64,000 bases of DNA from Runella rosea. Lineage in GTDB: Bacteria; Bacteroidota; Bacteroidia; Cytophagales; Spirosomataceae. The first letter of the stretch is position 1; every line of letters begins with the position of its first letter. The stretch spans positions 4,457,501-4,521,500 of the forward strand of contig NZ_CP030850.1 of NCBI RefSeq assembly GCF_003325355.1. Direction: 5' to 3'. This document shows positions 54,614 through 61,906 of the stretch, in pieces. The notes under the pieces are model-generated. The model searched no databases. It saw only the letters and a list, made by a program, of their open reading frames with translations, and was not told where the DNA came from. The position numbers and the translations under genes were made by a program.

Positions 54614-55291
54614 TTATACGCGCATTTTTTCAGTCACCACTTTACCGTCAAAAAGATTGACGATTCGGTGGGCAAAACCTGCGTCATACGGCGAGTGAGT
54701 CACCATGATGATGCTCGTGCCTTCGTCGTTGAGTTGGGAGAGCAATTTCATTACTTCTTCGCCGTTGGCGGAGTCTAAGTTTCCTGTGGGCTCATCCGCA
54801 AGGATTAATTTGGGCTTGGCCACCACCGCGCGGGCAATGGCGGTACGTTGCTGCTGTCCCCCCGAGAGTTGTTGCGGAAAGTGATTGCGACGGTGCATGA
54901 TGTTCATGCGGGTCAATACAGTTTCGACCATTTCTTTGCGTTGGTCAGCGGGTACTTTGAGGTAAAGCAGCGGAAGTTCGACGTTTTCATACACGGTCAG
55001 CTCGTCGATGAGGTTAAAGCTCTGGAACACAAACCCAATGTTCCCTTTGCGTAGCTGCGCCCGTTGACGTTCCGACAGTTTTGCTACCTCGGTCCCGTGG
55101 AAGTCATAGCTGCCTTCGCTGGGGTTGTCTAAGAGTCCTAAGATGTTGAGCAATGTAGATTTGCCACAACCCGAAGGGCCCATGATGGCGACAAATTCAC
55201 CGTCTTTTACTTCCAAATCAATTCCGTTCAAGGCTGTTGTTTCCACTTCTTCGGTGGTGAAGATTTTCTGGAGGTTAGCTGTTTTTATCAT
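54614..55291 (-). CDS. ABC transporter ATP-binding protein (LolD/MacB-NBD type)
   Basis: A 225-residue cytosolic ATPase. Walker A is GPSGCGKST (about 37-45), the Q-loop [19 protein letters not shown], the signature [14 protein letters not shown] (about 140), Walker [14 protein letters not shown] (about 160), and the H-loop MVTHSPYDA. All catalytic residues are present. Sequence and size fit the group that serves MacB, LolCE and FtsX permeases. It is the only ABC ATPase gene seen in the 64-kb window, while 16 permease genes lack one. It is the second gene of the MacA-ATPase-P15 operon. It may energise P15 alone or, as inference, be shared by the array. Confidence 0.95.
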   Translation of the reverse strand: MIKTANLQKIFTTEEVETTALNGIDLEVKDGEFVAIMGPSGCGKSTLLNILGLLDNPSEGSYDFHGTEVAKLSERQRAQLRKGNIGFVFQSFNLIDELTVYENVELPLLYLKVPADQRKEMVETVLTRMNIMHRRNHFPQQLSGGQQQRTAIARAVVAKPKLILADEPTGNLDSANGEEVMKLLSQLNDEGTSIIMVTHSPYDAGFAHRIVNLFDGKVVTEKMRV

Positions 55292-55299
55292 TGTTAAGT

Positions 55300-55429
55300 C
55301 AAAATTATGGATTCTGGAGTGTATGCTGTATGATTCAATTTCTCAACGTTTTTGCGTTCTCAGCGTCTTGGCGCCTCAGCGTGAATTTTTACTGACTCAC
55401 GCAAAGATGCAAAGAATATAAGTTAGCAA
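55300..55429. other. ATPase-MacA gap with degenerate GCGTCTT/GCGCCTC-type repeats
   Basis: The 138-bp spacer contains GCGTTCTCAGCGTCTTGGCG, then CTCAGCG on one side of GAATTTTTACTGACT and CACGCAAAGATGCAAAG on the other. These short, partly complementary units resemble the GCAAAGACGCAAAG-type intergenic repeats found in many Bacteroidota genomes. It could fold as an imperfect hairpin in the operon mRNA. Confidence 0.4.
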
Positions 55430-56728
55430 TTATTTCAATTCAAGCACTTCTTTGTCGCCAAAGTTTGCGTAGCTGCTGGTGATTACTTTTTCACCGGTTT
55501 GTAGCCCTTCCAGTACTTCATAATATTCAGGATTTTTGCGTCCTAGCGTGATGTTACGCTTGATGGCGCGTTTGCCGCTATTGTCCAGCACGTACACCCA
55601 GTTGCCGCCTGTATCGGAGAAAAACCCACCTACTGGCAAGAGTACCGCTTTTTCGGCCTTGCCTAATTCTAGGCGAATCGGTGTAGATTGTCCGCGTTTA
55701 ATGCCTTCGGGCGTACCTTTCGGAAAACTCATATCTACTTCAAAACGTCCGTTTTTTACTTCGGGATAGATGCGCGTAATGGTCAGTGGGTTGTCTTTTC
55801 CATTGAATTCAAAACTTCCGCCCAACCCGACAAAAATTCGCGATACATAGTGCTCATCAATCGCGACGCGCATTTTAAAACCGTTGAGGTCGTCAATCTG
55901 CCCGATGTTTTGGCCTTGGCTGATGTTAGAACCTACTTCTACGTCTATTGAGGAAAGCAATCCACCCACGGGCGCTTTCACTACGAGGTTATCGAGTGTT
56001 TGGCGCCACAGGTCTACGTTGCGTTGGGTCCGCAAAAGCGTTCCTTCCAATTGGCCAATCTGCATTTTGGCGTTTTCTTCCTGATAGATTTGCGATTCAG
56101 TTTCGATTTCTTTTTGTTTTACCAACAATTCGTAATCCCGTTTTGAACGCAGAAAGTCAGATTCAGGAATCACCTTGTCTTTGAATAATTTTTGATTACG
56201 TTCGTAAATATCTTTGGCTTGGTCAATTTTAAATTCCAGTTCGTTTAAAGTCCGACGGATATTAAAACGCGCCACTTTCAATTGTTGACGGGTATTTTGA
56301 AGGTCATTTACCAGTCGACTGGCCTCCGTTTCTGATTGTAGGAAGTTAAGTTTGAGGTTTTGGTTTTCTAGTTTCAAGAGCACTTGGCCTTGGGTCACCA
56401 TGCTGCCACCTTCCACGATTTTTTCCCGAACATAACCGCCCACGATGGCGTCCAGACGAATGATTTTGAGGGGTTGGACTACGCCAGTTACGACAATAAA
56501 CTCATCAAAAGAGCCCGTTGAAACACTGGATACCGTGAGTTTTTCGGCTTCTACATTGAGTTTGGAGCGTTTATCGGAGAAAAATAATTGATACACAATA
56601 AAGGCAATCAAAGCACTGCTTCCCGCAAAAATGGCAATGCGTTGGGTGTTCCAAAATTTCTTTTTACGTACGCGGTCCATGGTGCCCTGAGGGTTGTTTT
56701 GGCCGATGATCGGATTCTTAACTTCCAT
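55430..56728 (-). CDS. MacA/HlyD-family periplasmic adaptor subunit
   Basis: A 432-residue adaptor anchored in the inner membrane by one helix (about 27-49, AIFAGSSALIAFIVYQLFF). The first half of the lipoyl-like domain is IVGGYVREKIVEGGSMVTQG (about 92-111). An alpha-helical hairpin follows (about 118-225, with LNFLQSETEASRLVNDLQNT and DIYERNQKLFKDKVIPESDF), and then the second lipoyl half VKAPVGGLLSSIDVEVGSNI. The beta-barrel and membrane-proximal domains complete it (PVGGFFSDTGGNWVYVLDNS). Such proteins bridge the permease to an outer-membrane channel of the TolC type. No TolC-like gene is in the window. It is the first gene of the MacA-ATPase-P15 operon, with its own sigma-54 element at 56845-56861 and a 12-bp hairpin in the leader. 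Confidence 0.93.
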   Translation of the reverse strand: MEVKNPIIGQNNPQGTMDRVRKKKFWNTQRIAIFAGSSALIAFIVYQLFFSDKRSKLNVEAEKLTVSSVSTGSFDEFIVVTGVVQPLKIIRLDAIVGGYVREKIVEGGSMVTQGQVLLKLENQNLKLNFLQSETEASRLVNDLQNTRQQLKVARFNIRRTLNELEFKIDQAKDIYERNQKLFKDKVIPESDFLRSKRDYELLVKQKEIETESQIYQEENAKMQIGQLEGTLLRTQRNVDLWRQTLDNLVVKAPVGGLLSSIDVEVGSNISQGQNIGQIDDLNGFKMRVAIDEHYVSRIFVGLGGSFEFNGKDNPLTITRIYPEVKNGRFEVDMSFPKGTPEGIKRGQSTPIRLELGKAEKAVLLPVGGFFSDTGGNWVYVLDNSGKRAIKRNITLGRKNPEYYEVLEGLQTGEKVITSSYANFGDKEVLELK

Positions 56729-56768
56729 TGTTACTATGCTGATTGATGAATGAGTACTTTGTTAAAAT

Positions 56769-56805
56769 GCAGTAAGGAGTTGATTTCTTTTCGACTCCTT
56801 ACTGC
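56769..56805 (-). promoter_or_regulatory. Hairpin in the 5' leader of the adaptor operon
   Basis: The 12-bp perfect arms GCAGTAAGGAGT and ACTCCTTACTGC surround a 13-nt loop. In the adaptor transcript it lies between the predicted start (about 56833) and the ATG at 56728, followed by ATTTTAAC. It could be an attenuator, or protect the mRNA. On the plus strand it is followed by TTCATTTTTT, so it could also stop opposing transcription. Confidence 0.6.
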
Positions 56806-56844
56806 TTCATTTTTTAATGGCTGTATGTGTCTGTTTAGTATTCT

Positions 56845-56861
56845 GCCAATACCCGTGCCGG
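56845..56861 (-). promoter_or_regulatory. Predicted sigma-54 promoter for MacA-ATPase-P15
   Basis: The minus-strand 17-mer is CCGGCACGGGTATTGGC: GGCACG at -24 and TTGG at -12. The activator sites are centred 64 and 85 bp from the -24 GG. The -24 T is replaced by C. Confidence 0.68.
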
Positions 56862-56913
56862 AAACATAAGTTATTGGTTATGAATGAATTGGTATTGTCT
56901 ATGAATTTTAAAA

Positions 56914-56952
56914 TTGTCCGAAAACGGACATGGGTTGTACGCCATTGGACAA
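56914..56952. promoter_or_regulatory. Shared paired activator sites for two divergent sigma-54 promoters
   Basis: TTGTCC-GAAAAC-GGACAT (56914-56931) and TTGTAC-GCCATT-GGACAA (56935-56952) have centres 21 bp apart. They are 64 and 85 bp from the adaptor -24 GG on one side, and 63 and 84 bp from the activator-gene -24 GG on the other. The pair is therefore placed almost symmetrically. Confidence 0.8.
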
Positions 56953-57003
56953 GAATAAAAAGTGCACTTTATCTTAATGGTTGATAATGAGGTATTTTGT
57001 ATT

Positions 57004-57020
57004 TTGGCACTCTTATTGGG
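57004..57020 (+). promoter_or_regulatory. Predicted sigma-54 promoter for the activator-kinase operon
   Basis: TTGGCACTCTTATTGGG has a perfect -24 TTGGCAC and a -12 TTGG. It lies 73 bp upstream of the ATG at 57094 and implies positive autoregulation. Confidence 0.75.
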
Positions 57021-57093
57021 TAAATTTATACATACCGTTAAAAGAGTTGTATTTTACCGAAATTACTAATTAGCTCATTTACAAATATTTCAA

Positions 57094-58464
57094 ATGCTCA
57101 CCGCCAAAGTATTGATTGTTGACGATGATGTCGACGTTTTGAGTGCTGCCAAATTGCTCCTCAAACGGCATTTCAGTCAAGTGGATATTGAAAAAAATCC
57201 CCAACGTATTCCCTTTTTAGTTACCAACGGCAATTACGACGCTATTTTGTTGGATATGAACTTCACGCGTGACGTTATCAGCGGCAAAGAAGGTTTCGAT
57301 TGGTTGGACCGTATTTTAGACATTGACCCGCTGGCGGTAGTGGTACTTTTTACTGCGTTTGGTGATGTAGAAATGGCCGTTCGGGCCATGAAAGCGGGAG
57401 CCATGGACTTTGTTTTGAAACCTTGGGAAAACGATAAACTGCTGGCTACTATGCAGGCAGCCGTGCGGAAAAGGGAGGAAAATAAAGCCAAAGTGGGCGG
57501 TAGTCCAGGGGCTTTGGCCAGTAAACCGACGCCCGGGAAGCCGATGTCTCAGCCAAATTTTGTGGCTTCCAGCGCTGTTATGCAACAGCTGTATGCCACG
57601 GCCGAGCGCGTTGCGGTGACGGATGCAACGGTACTGGTGTTGGGAGAAAATGGAACGGGAAAAAGTGATTTGGCCCAGCTTATCCACCAAAAATCTAATC
57701 GTGCTGATAAACCTTTCGTCATCGTAGATTTGGGTGCAATTCCCGAAAGTTTGTTTGAAAGTGAGCTTTTCGGCCACGTCAAAGGGGCTTTTACCGATGC
57801 CAAAGAAGACCGCGCGGGGCGGTTTGAAGAAGCCCACGGAGGAACGTTGTTTTTGGACGAAATCGGCAATTTGTCCCTGCCCATGCAGGCCAAACTCCTC
57901 ACCGTACTGCAAAACCGAACGGTGACGCGTGTGGGTTCCAATAAAACCAAACAAATAGACGTCCGGATTATTTGCGCTACCAATCAGCCCATTGGCCAAA
58001 TGGTTGCTGAGCGGACCTTCCGTCAGGATTTGCTGTACCGCATCAACACCATTGAGTTGCGTATTCCGCCGTTGCGGGAGCGTCCCGAAGACATTGTGCC
58101 GCTGACGGAGCTTTTCCTGAAACAGTACCGTCATCAATATAAGCGCGTGGTAACGGCCCTGAGTGCGGCTTTGATTAAGCAATTGCAACGTTATCATTGG
58201 CCGGGCAACGTGCGTGAACTCCGCAGTGCGGTGGAGCGAGCCGTTATTTTGACCCAACAAAACACGTTGCAACCCGAAGATTTTTTCCAGAATGCGTTTA
58301 CCGAAACCTCGCAGTTTACCGAAACCTACCAGTTGGAAGAAATGGAAAAACAGTTGATTGTAAAAGCAATGAAAAAATACAACGGCAACATCACCGAAGT
58401 GGCCAAGGAGTTGGGGCTTTCGCGACAGGCATTGTACCGTAGAATGGAAAAATACGGGCTATGA
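57094..58464 (+). CDS. NtrC-family sigma-54-dependent response regulator
   Basis: A 456-residue activator. The receiver domain (1-125) has VLIVDDDVDVLSAAK, the phospho-Asp in AILLDMNF and the lysine in DFVLKPWEN. The AAA+ domain (about 155-385) has Walker A GENGTGKS, Walker B GGTLFLDEIGN and LRERPEDIVPL. The sigma-54-contacting loop reads GAFTDA, a variant of the canonical GAFTGA. The C-terminal Fis-type helix-turn-helix is NITEVAKELGLSRQALYRRM. Its gene overlaps the kinase gene by 4 bp (ATGA). The predicted binding sites described here occur at its own promoter and at six array promoters, so it is the best candidate master regulator of the permease array. Confidence 0.93.
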   Translation: MLTAKVLIVDDDVDVLSAAKLLLKRHFSQVDIEKNPQRIPFLVTNGNYDAILLDMNFTRDVISGKEGFDWLDRILDIDPLAVVVLFTAFGDVEMAVRAMKAGAMDFVLKPWENDKLLATMQAAVRKREENKAKVGGSPGALASKPTPGKPMSQPNFVASSAVMQQLYATAERVAVTDATVLVLGENGTGKSDLAQLIHQKSNRADKPFVIVDLGAIPESLFESELFGHVKGAFTDAKEDRAGRFEEAHGGTLFLDEIGNLSLPMQAKLLTVLQNRTVTRVGSNKTKQIDVRIICATNQPIGQMVAERTFRQDLLYRINTIELRIPPLRERPEDIVPLTELFLKQYRHQYKRVVTALSAALIKQLQRYHWPGNVRELRSAVERAVILTQQNTLQPEDFFQNAFTETSQFTETYQLEEMEKQLIVKAMKKYNGNITEVAKELGLSRQALYRRMEKYGL

Positions 58465-59789
58465 AACACTTCTCAATCGGCATTTTGTGGCGTGTTTTTT
58501 GGCTAACCCTGAGTTTATGCGCACTACTTTACTTTGTTCCTGATGAGCAGTGGATATTGTCGGCATTGATGGCGTTTATGAGTGCCATTGCGGTATTTCA
58601 GTTGTATTATTATGCCACCAGTACAAACCGAAAACTGGCGCGTTTTTTTGAGTCCGTTCGCTACTCAGATTTTGCCGTAAAGTTTCGTTCAGATGATAAA
58701 ATGGGCGAAAGTTTCCGAGAAATCAATCAGCAGTTTAATGAGGTTTTGGAGGCATTTCGTGTGGCTCGTGCTGAAAAAGAAGCCAATCTTCAGTACCTCA
58801 ATACCATCGTTCAGCACATCAGTACGGGGCTGATTAGCTTTGGCAGCGATGGCCGCGTGGAGCTGGTCAACAGCGCCGCGCTCAAGATGTTGGGAATTTA
58901 TCGGTTGCGTCAGCTGGAAGATTTACAGGAGCCACACCCGCAGCTTTTTACGTTGATAGCCACGCTTCGCACGGGTGTACGCCAACTTTACCAAACCTCC
59001 GACGACGAGTCGTTGTCGGTGCAGGCTACGCAGATTCAGTTGAGAGGCAAGGTATTACGGATTTTAGTTTTGCAAAATATTCAGTCAGAATTGCAACAGA
59101 AGGAGATTGAAGCTTGGCAAAACCTGACGCGGGTGTTGCGTCATGAAATCATGAATTCGCTCACACCGATACTGTCGTTGGTAGGAACGATGAAGGAAAT
59201 TGTACAACTCGACATCGCGCCCGTCGCGCCCGACAATGAAGGGGTTCAAGACTTAACGGAGGCGCTGCAAACGCTGGAAAAACGCAGCGCGGGTATTATC
59301 CAGTTTGTAAATGCCTACCGCGATTTTACTACCTTGCCCAAGCCTACGTTTGTGGAAATTCCTGCCCGCGAGCTACTCAGCGGGGTGCTGCAATTGTTTC
59401 AAAAAAGTTTGCAAGAAGCATTTATCAAAACGACCTTAACGATTGTACCTGATAGCCTTGTTATCACGGCAGATGCGGACCAAATCGAACAGGTGTTAAT
59501 TAATCTCATCAAAAACGCCATCGAAGCTTTGCAGGGACATGCCAATGCGTTGTTGACGATACGTGCCTATTCCGACATGAATCAGCGGGTATACATTGAG
59601 GTGGCCGACAACGGCCTTGGCATTGAGCCAGAAGCCTTGGAGCGAATTTTTATTCCTTTTTATACCACCAAGAAAACGGGTTCGGGCATCGGACTGAGCC
59701 TTTCACGCCAGATTATGCAACAGCACGGCGGTCAGCTCAGTGTGACCTCAGAAGTAGGCAGAGGCACCACGTTTGTGATTATATTGTAG
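58461..59789 (+). CDS. Sensor histidine kinase, partner of the sigma-54 activator
   Basis: A 442-residue kinase. Two membrane helices (about 8-24 and 30-48) are joined by only a few periplasmic residues (PDEQW), so there is no periplasmic sensor domain; sensing within or near the membrane is inferred. A linker and PAS-like domain follow (about 105-210, LNTIVQHISTGLISFGSDGR). The phospho-acceptor His is in VLRHEIMNSLTPILSLVG (about 228). The HATPase domain has INLIKNAIEAL, VADNGLGIEP and TKKTGSGIGLSLSRQIMQQH. Order and motifs fit NtrB/NtrY-like kinases. The 3' end overlaps a large palindrome that also forms the end of the convergent DUF952 gene. Confidence 0.92.
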   Translation: MKHFSIGILWRVFWLTLSLCALLYFVPDEQWILSALMAFMSAIAVFQLYYYATSTNRKLARFFESVRYSDFAVKFRSDDKMGESFREINQQFNEVLEAFRVARAEKEANLQYLNTIVQHISTGLISFGSDGRVELVNSAALKMLGIYRLRQLEDLQEPHPQLFTLIATLRTGVRQLYQTSDDESLSVQATQIQLRGKVLRILVLQNIQSELQQKEIEAWQNLTRVLRHEIMNSLTPILSLVGTMKEIVQLDIAPVAPDNEGVQDLTEALQTLEKRSAGIIQFVNAYRDFTTLPKPTFVEIPARELLSGVLQLFQKSLQEAFIKTTLTIVPDSLVITADADQIEQVLINLIKNAIEALQGHANALLTIRAYSDMNQRVYIEVADNGLGIEPEALERIFIPFYTTKKTGSGIGLSLSRQIMQQHGGQLSVTSEVGRGTTFVIIL

Positions 59790-59818
59790 AGACGCAGCGG
59801 GCGTTTCTACAATATAAT
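59778..59818. terminator. Bidirectional terminator-like palindrome overlapping two gene ends
   Basis: The 18-bp arms (59778-59795 and 59801-59818; one mismatch) surround AGCGG. Each arm contains a stop codon: TAG of the kinase at 59787-59789 and TAG of DUF952 at 59807-59809. Both proteins therefore end Ile-Ile-Leu. Confidence 0.8.
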
Positions 59819-60121
59819 TCCGTCTTTTTTGAGCCAACCTATTTCTACAATGGCTTCAGAATTAATGGGACCATACACGTGCGGAAATAGTTCGGTGCCG
59901 TTGGGTGCTGCTTCGTACAATAGGGGAGATGTAAGCTTGGTCTCGTCAATGTGCATCAAAAATAGGTTGTCTACTCCACTGTAATATCTTTCCAAAACAC
60001 CCGCTATTTGGGTTTGCGTGCTGCAATGGATGAATGTTTCAGCGTCGAGTGTCTCGCTTTTGTAGGCGGGGGCATACTCAAATTGTGCCCAATATTCTGG
60101 CGTAACAATGTGATAAATCAT
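59807..60121 (-). CDS. DUF952-family protein
   Basis: A 104-residue cytosolic protein beginning MIYHIVTPEYWAQFEYAPAY, with FIHCSTQTQIAGVLERYY and PHVYGPINSEAIVE. These are hallmarks of DUF952, a small family structurally related to ADP-ribosyltransferase-like folds; its biochemical role is not established. The His in FIHCS and the Arg/Tyr after it are the conserved residues. It overlaps the stop of TerC by one base (TGATG), so it is probably translated from the terC transcript. Confidence 0.85.
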   Translation of the reverse strand: MIYHIVTPEYWAQFEYAPAYKSETLDAETFIHCSTQTQIAGVLERYYSGVDNLFLMHIDETKLTSPLLYEAAPNGTELFPHVYGPINSEAIVEIGWLKKDGIIL

Positions 60122-61194
60122 CAGCTTGGAGACGTAACAGGTTCTTCTTTTTTGGGAAATAACAAAGAGGCGATAACGGCAACGGCCAAAATTCCCACAA
60201 TGATATAAAGCGAATAAACGGTCTTAAATCCCCATTCTTCTAGTTGATGATGCCCCAACATTTTGAGTCCAATGAAAGAAAGCAGAATTCCCAAACCGGG
60301 TTTGAGGTAATGGAATTTGTCCATGATGCTGGATAAAAAGAAGAACATCGAACGTAACCCCATGATGGCAAACACATTGGAGAAAAAGACAATGTAAGGG
60401 TCTTTGGTGATGGAGAAAATGGCGGGGATGGAATCAACCGCAAAAATTAAATCCGTAAAAGCAATCACAATAACGACCACAAAAATGGGCGTAATGTACC
60501 ATTTGTTGTAACGTCGGTGGAAGATGAAAAAATGGTCAACAACGTTACGGTTATATACGTTAAAATACTTAGAAGCAAATTTTACGGCGATGTGCTCACT
60601 CGGATTGATTTCTTCGTCTTCTTCCTTCTGGAAGAGGATTTTGGCACCAGTATAGACCAAAAATGCGCCGAAAATATAGATAATCCATTCAAACTTTTGC
60701 AACAGCGCTGCGCCGACAAATATAAATACGAAGCGAAGCACTACCGCCCCCGAAATTCCCCAAATCAATACCTTTTTGTAAAACTTTTCGTGAACACCGA
60801 AAGAACTGAAAATCAAGATAAATACAAAAATATTGTCGGCAGAAAGAGAGTATTCAACCAGATAACCCGTGATGTACTCAAGGGCCATGTTGTTCTGAAA
60901 AATCTGTAAGCTGGCTTCAAAATTGCCTGGAACAAGTACTAGATGGTCGGCATATTTGCTTGCAATTTCCTGTAAATGAGTCATATCTGAGACATCATGC
61001 ACGAGATAGCCGAAATTTTTGATGAAGAAATAAAATCCAACAGATAGTACCACCCAAACGGCACTCCAGATACCCGCTTCTTTAAAACTGACAATGTGGC
61101 TTTTTTGCTTAGTAAATACACCGAGGTCGATGAGCATGACGAAAATGACAAATACCGTAAATGCTCCAAAAAATAGAAGTTCGTTAGAAATCAT
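60121..61194 (-). CDS. TerC/Alx-family integral membrane protein
   Basis: A 357-residue protein with about nine membrane helices. The family signatures are visible: EYSLSADNIFVFILIFSSF (about 113-131), FTDLIFAVDSIPAIFSITKD (about 235-255) and FFSNVFAIMGLRSMFFFL. The acidic residues in ADN and AVDS are the conserved intramembrane ones. Members such as Alx export Mn2+ and others are linked to tellurite resistance; which applies here cannot be told. It is followed by the one-base-overlapping DUF952 gene. No other ter genes are present. Confidence 0.9.
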   Translation of the reverse strand: MISNELLFFGAFTVFVIFVMLIDLGVFTKQKSHIVSFKEAGIWSAVWVVLSVGFYFFIKNFGYLVHDVSDMTHLQEIASKYADHLVLVPGNFEASLQIFQNNMALEYITGYLVEYSLSADNIFVFILIFSSFGVHEKFYKKVLIWGISGAVVLRFVFIFVGAALLQKFEWIIYIFGAFLVYTGAKILFQKEEDEEINPSEHIAVKFASKYFNVYNRNVVDHFFIFHRRYNKWYITPIFVVVIVIAFTDLIFAVDSIPAIFSITKDPYIVFFSNVFAIMGLRSMFFFLSSIMDKFHYLKPGLGILLSFIGLKMLGHHQLEEWGFKTVYSLYIIVGILAVAVIASLLFPKKEEPVTSPS

Positions 61195-61291
61195 CGCTTA
61201 CGCGTGGGTTAATTAGTGAAATCGTTCTTGGCTAATAAGCTTCAAACAGCTATCAAAGTTCCGTAGATTCTTTCACATTGACAAACGGTTT

Positions 61292-61819
61292 CTATCGGGC
61301 CCAAGCGGGCGTAGGTGTGGTTTCGTCAAACAGCTCATCAATATAGTACTGCCGGCGGGCGCGTTTGTCGCAGTCATTGCCGTTGTCGATGGGGTATAAA
61401 CAGATAGAATAAACTTCGGTATTGTCAGGGTTCATCAGGCTAGCGTAGGTGCCGTCGGCGAATGCTTTGGAGGTATGCAGGCGCGCTAAATAGCAGTGGG
61501 CGAGTTCATGAAAAACCAGTCCTTCGCGCGTTTGGGTGGTGGCTTCTTTCCAGCAAAACTCCTGAATACCAAGGATAATGTGCTTTTGCCGCGTTTGGAG
61601 ACCTTTACACATTCCGCATATATAGTTGGCGTCGGGTTGGGCAAACTCAACAATAAGGTTATCTATTTTCAACTCCAATCCGCGTAGTTTAGCTTCTTTG
61701 ACAAACGCTTGCACGTAAGGTTCAACTTCGGTCGGTACGCGGTATTCGGGGTCGGCTTCTTTTTTACAACTTCCGAAACAAATCGTCAGAAACAAAAACA
61801 AAAGAGTGTGCTTTGCCAT
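61292..61819 (-). CDS. Lipoprotein with HExxH zinc-metallopeptidase motif
   Basis: The start used is the ATG at 61819 (175 residues); a longer frame back to a TTG at 61846 would spoil the signal peptide. MAKHTLLFLFLTICFGSC is a lipoprotein signal, with Cys18 followed by KKEADPEY. At about residues 100-112 is FHELAHCYLARLH, an HExxH zincin motif with a further His seven residues on. A CGMCKG motif precedes it, and many cysteines occur (ICLYPIDNGNDC). The family is not recognised. It is probably a small surface or periplasmic zinc peptidase; activity is inferred only from the motif. Confidence 0.75.
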   Translation of the reverse strand: MAKHTLLFLFLTICFGSCKKEADPEYRVPTEVEPYVQAFVKEAKLRGLELKIDNLIVEFAQPDANYICGMCKGLQTRQKHIILGIQEFCWKEATTQTREGLVFHELAHCYLARLHTSKAFADGTYASLMNPDNTEVYSICLYPIDNGNDCDKRARRQYYIDELFDETTPTPAWAR

Positions 61820-61906
61820 CGTTTTATTTATTAAAGCGGGAATCAACTTTGATTTTACTTTATCCTAAAAGCAGATGGGTTGCTGATTATAAGTATTTTA
61901 CCTTAA

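Larger units (their letters stand above)
56729..57093. other. Divergent regulatory region between adaptor and sigma-54 activator (365 bp)
   Basis: It contains no gene. From left to right it holds a leader hairpin, the adaptor promoter, a shared pair of activator sites and the promoter of the activator gene, each listed separately. It is the control centre of the array. Confidence 0.7.

Noticed and set aside
57316-58272. 318-codon open frame on the minus strand opposite the sigma-54 activator gene
   Set aside because: It is antisense to a protein with complete receiver, AAA+ and helix-turn-helix motifs. It has no recognisable domain, and its composition reflects the codon structure of the opposite strand.
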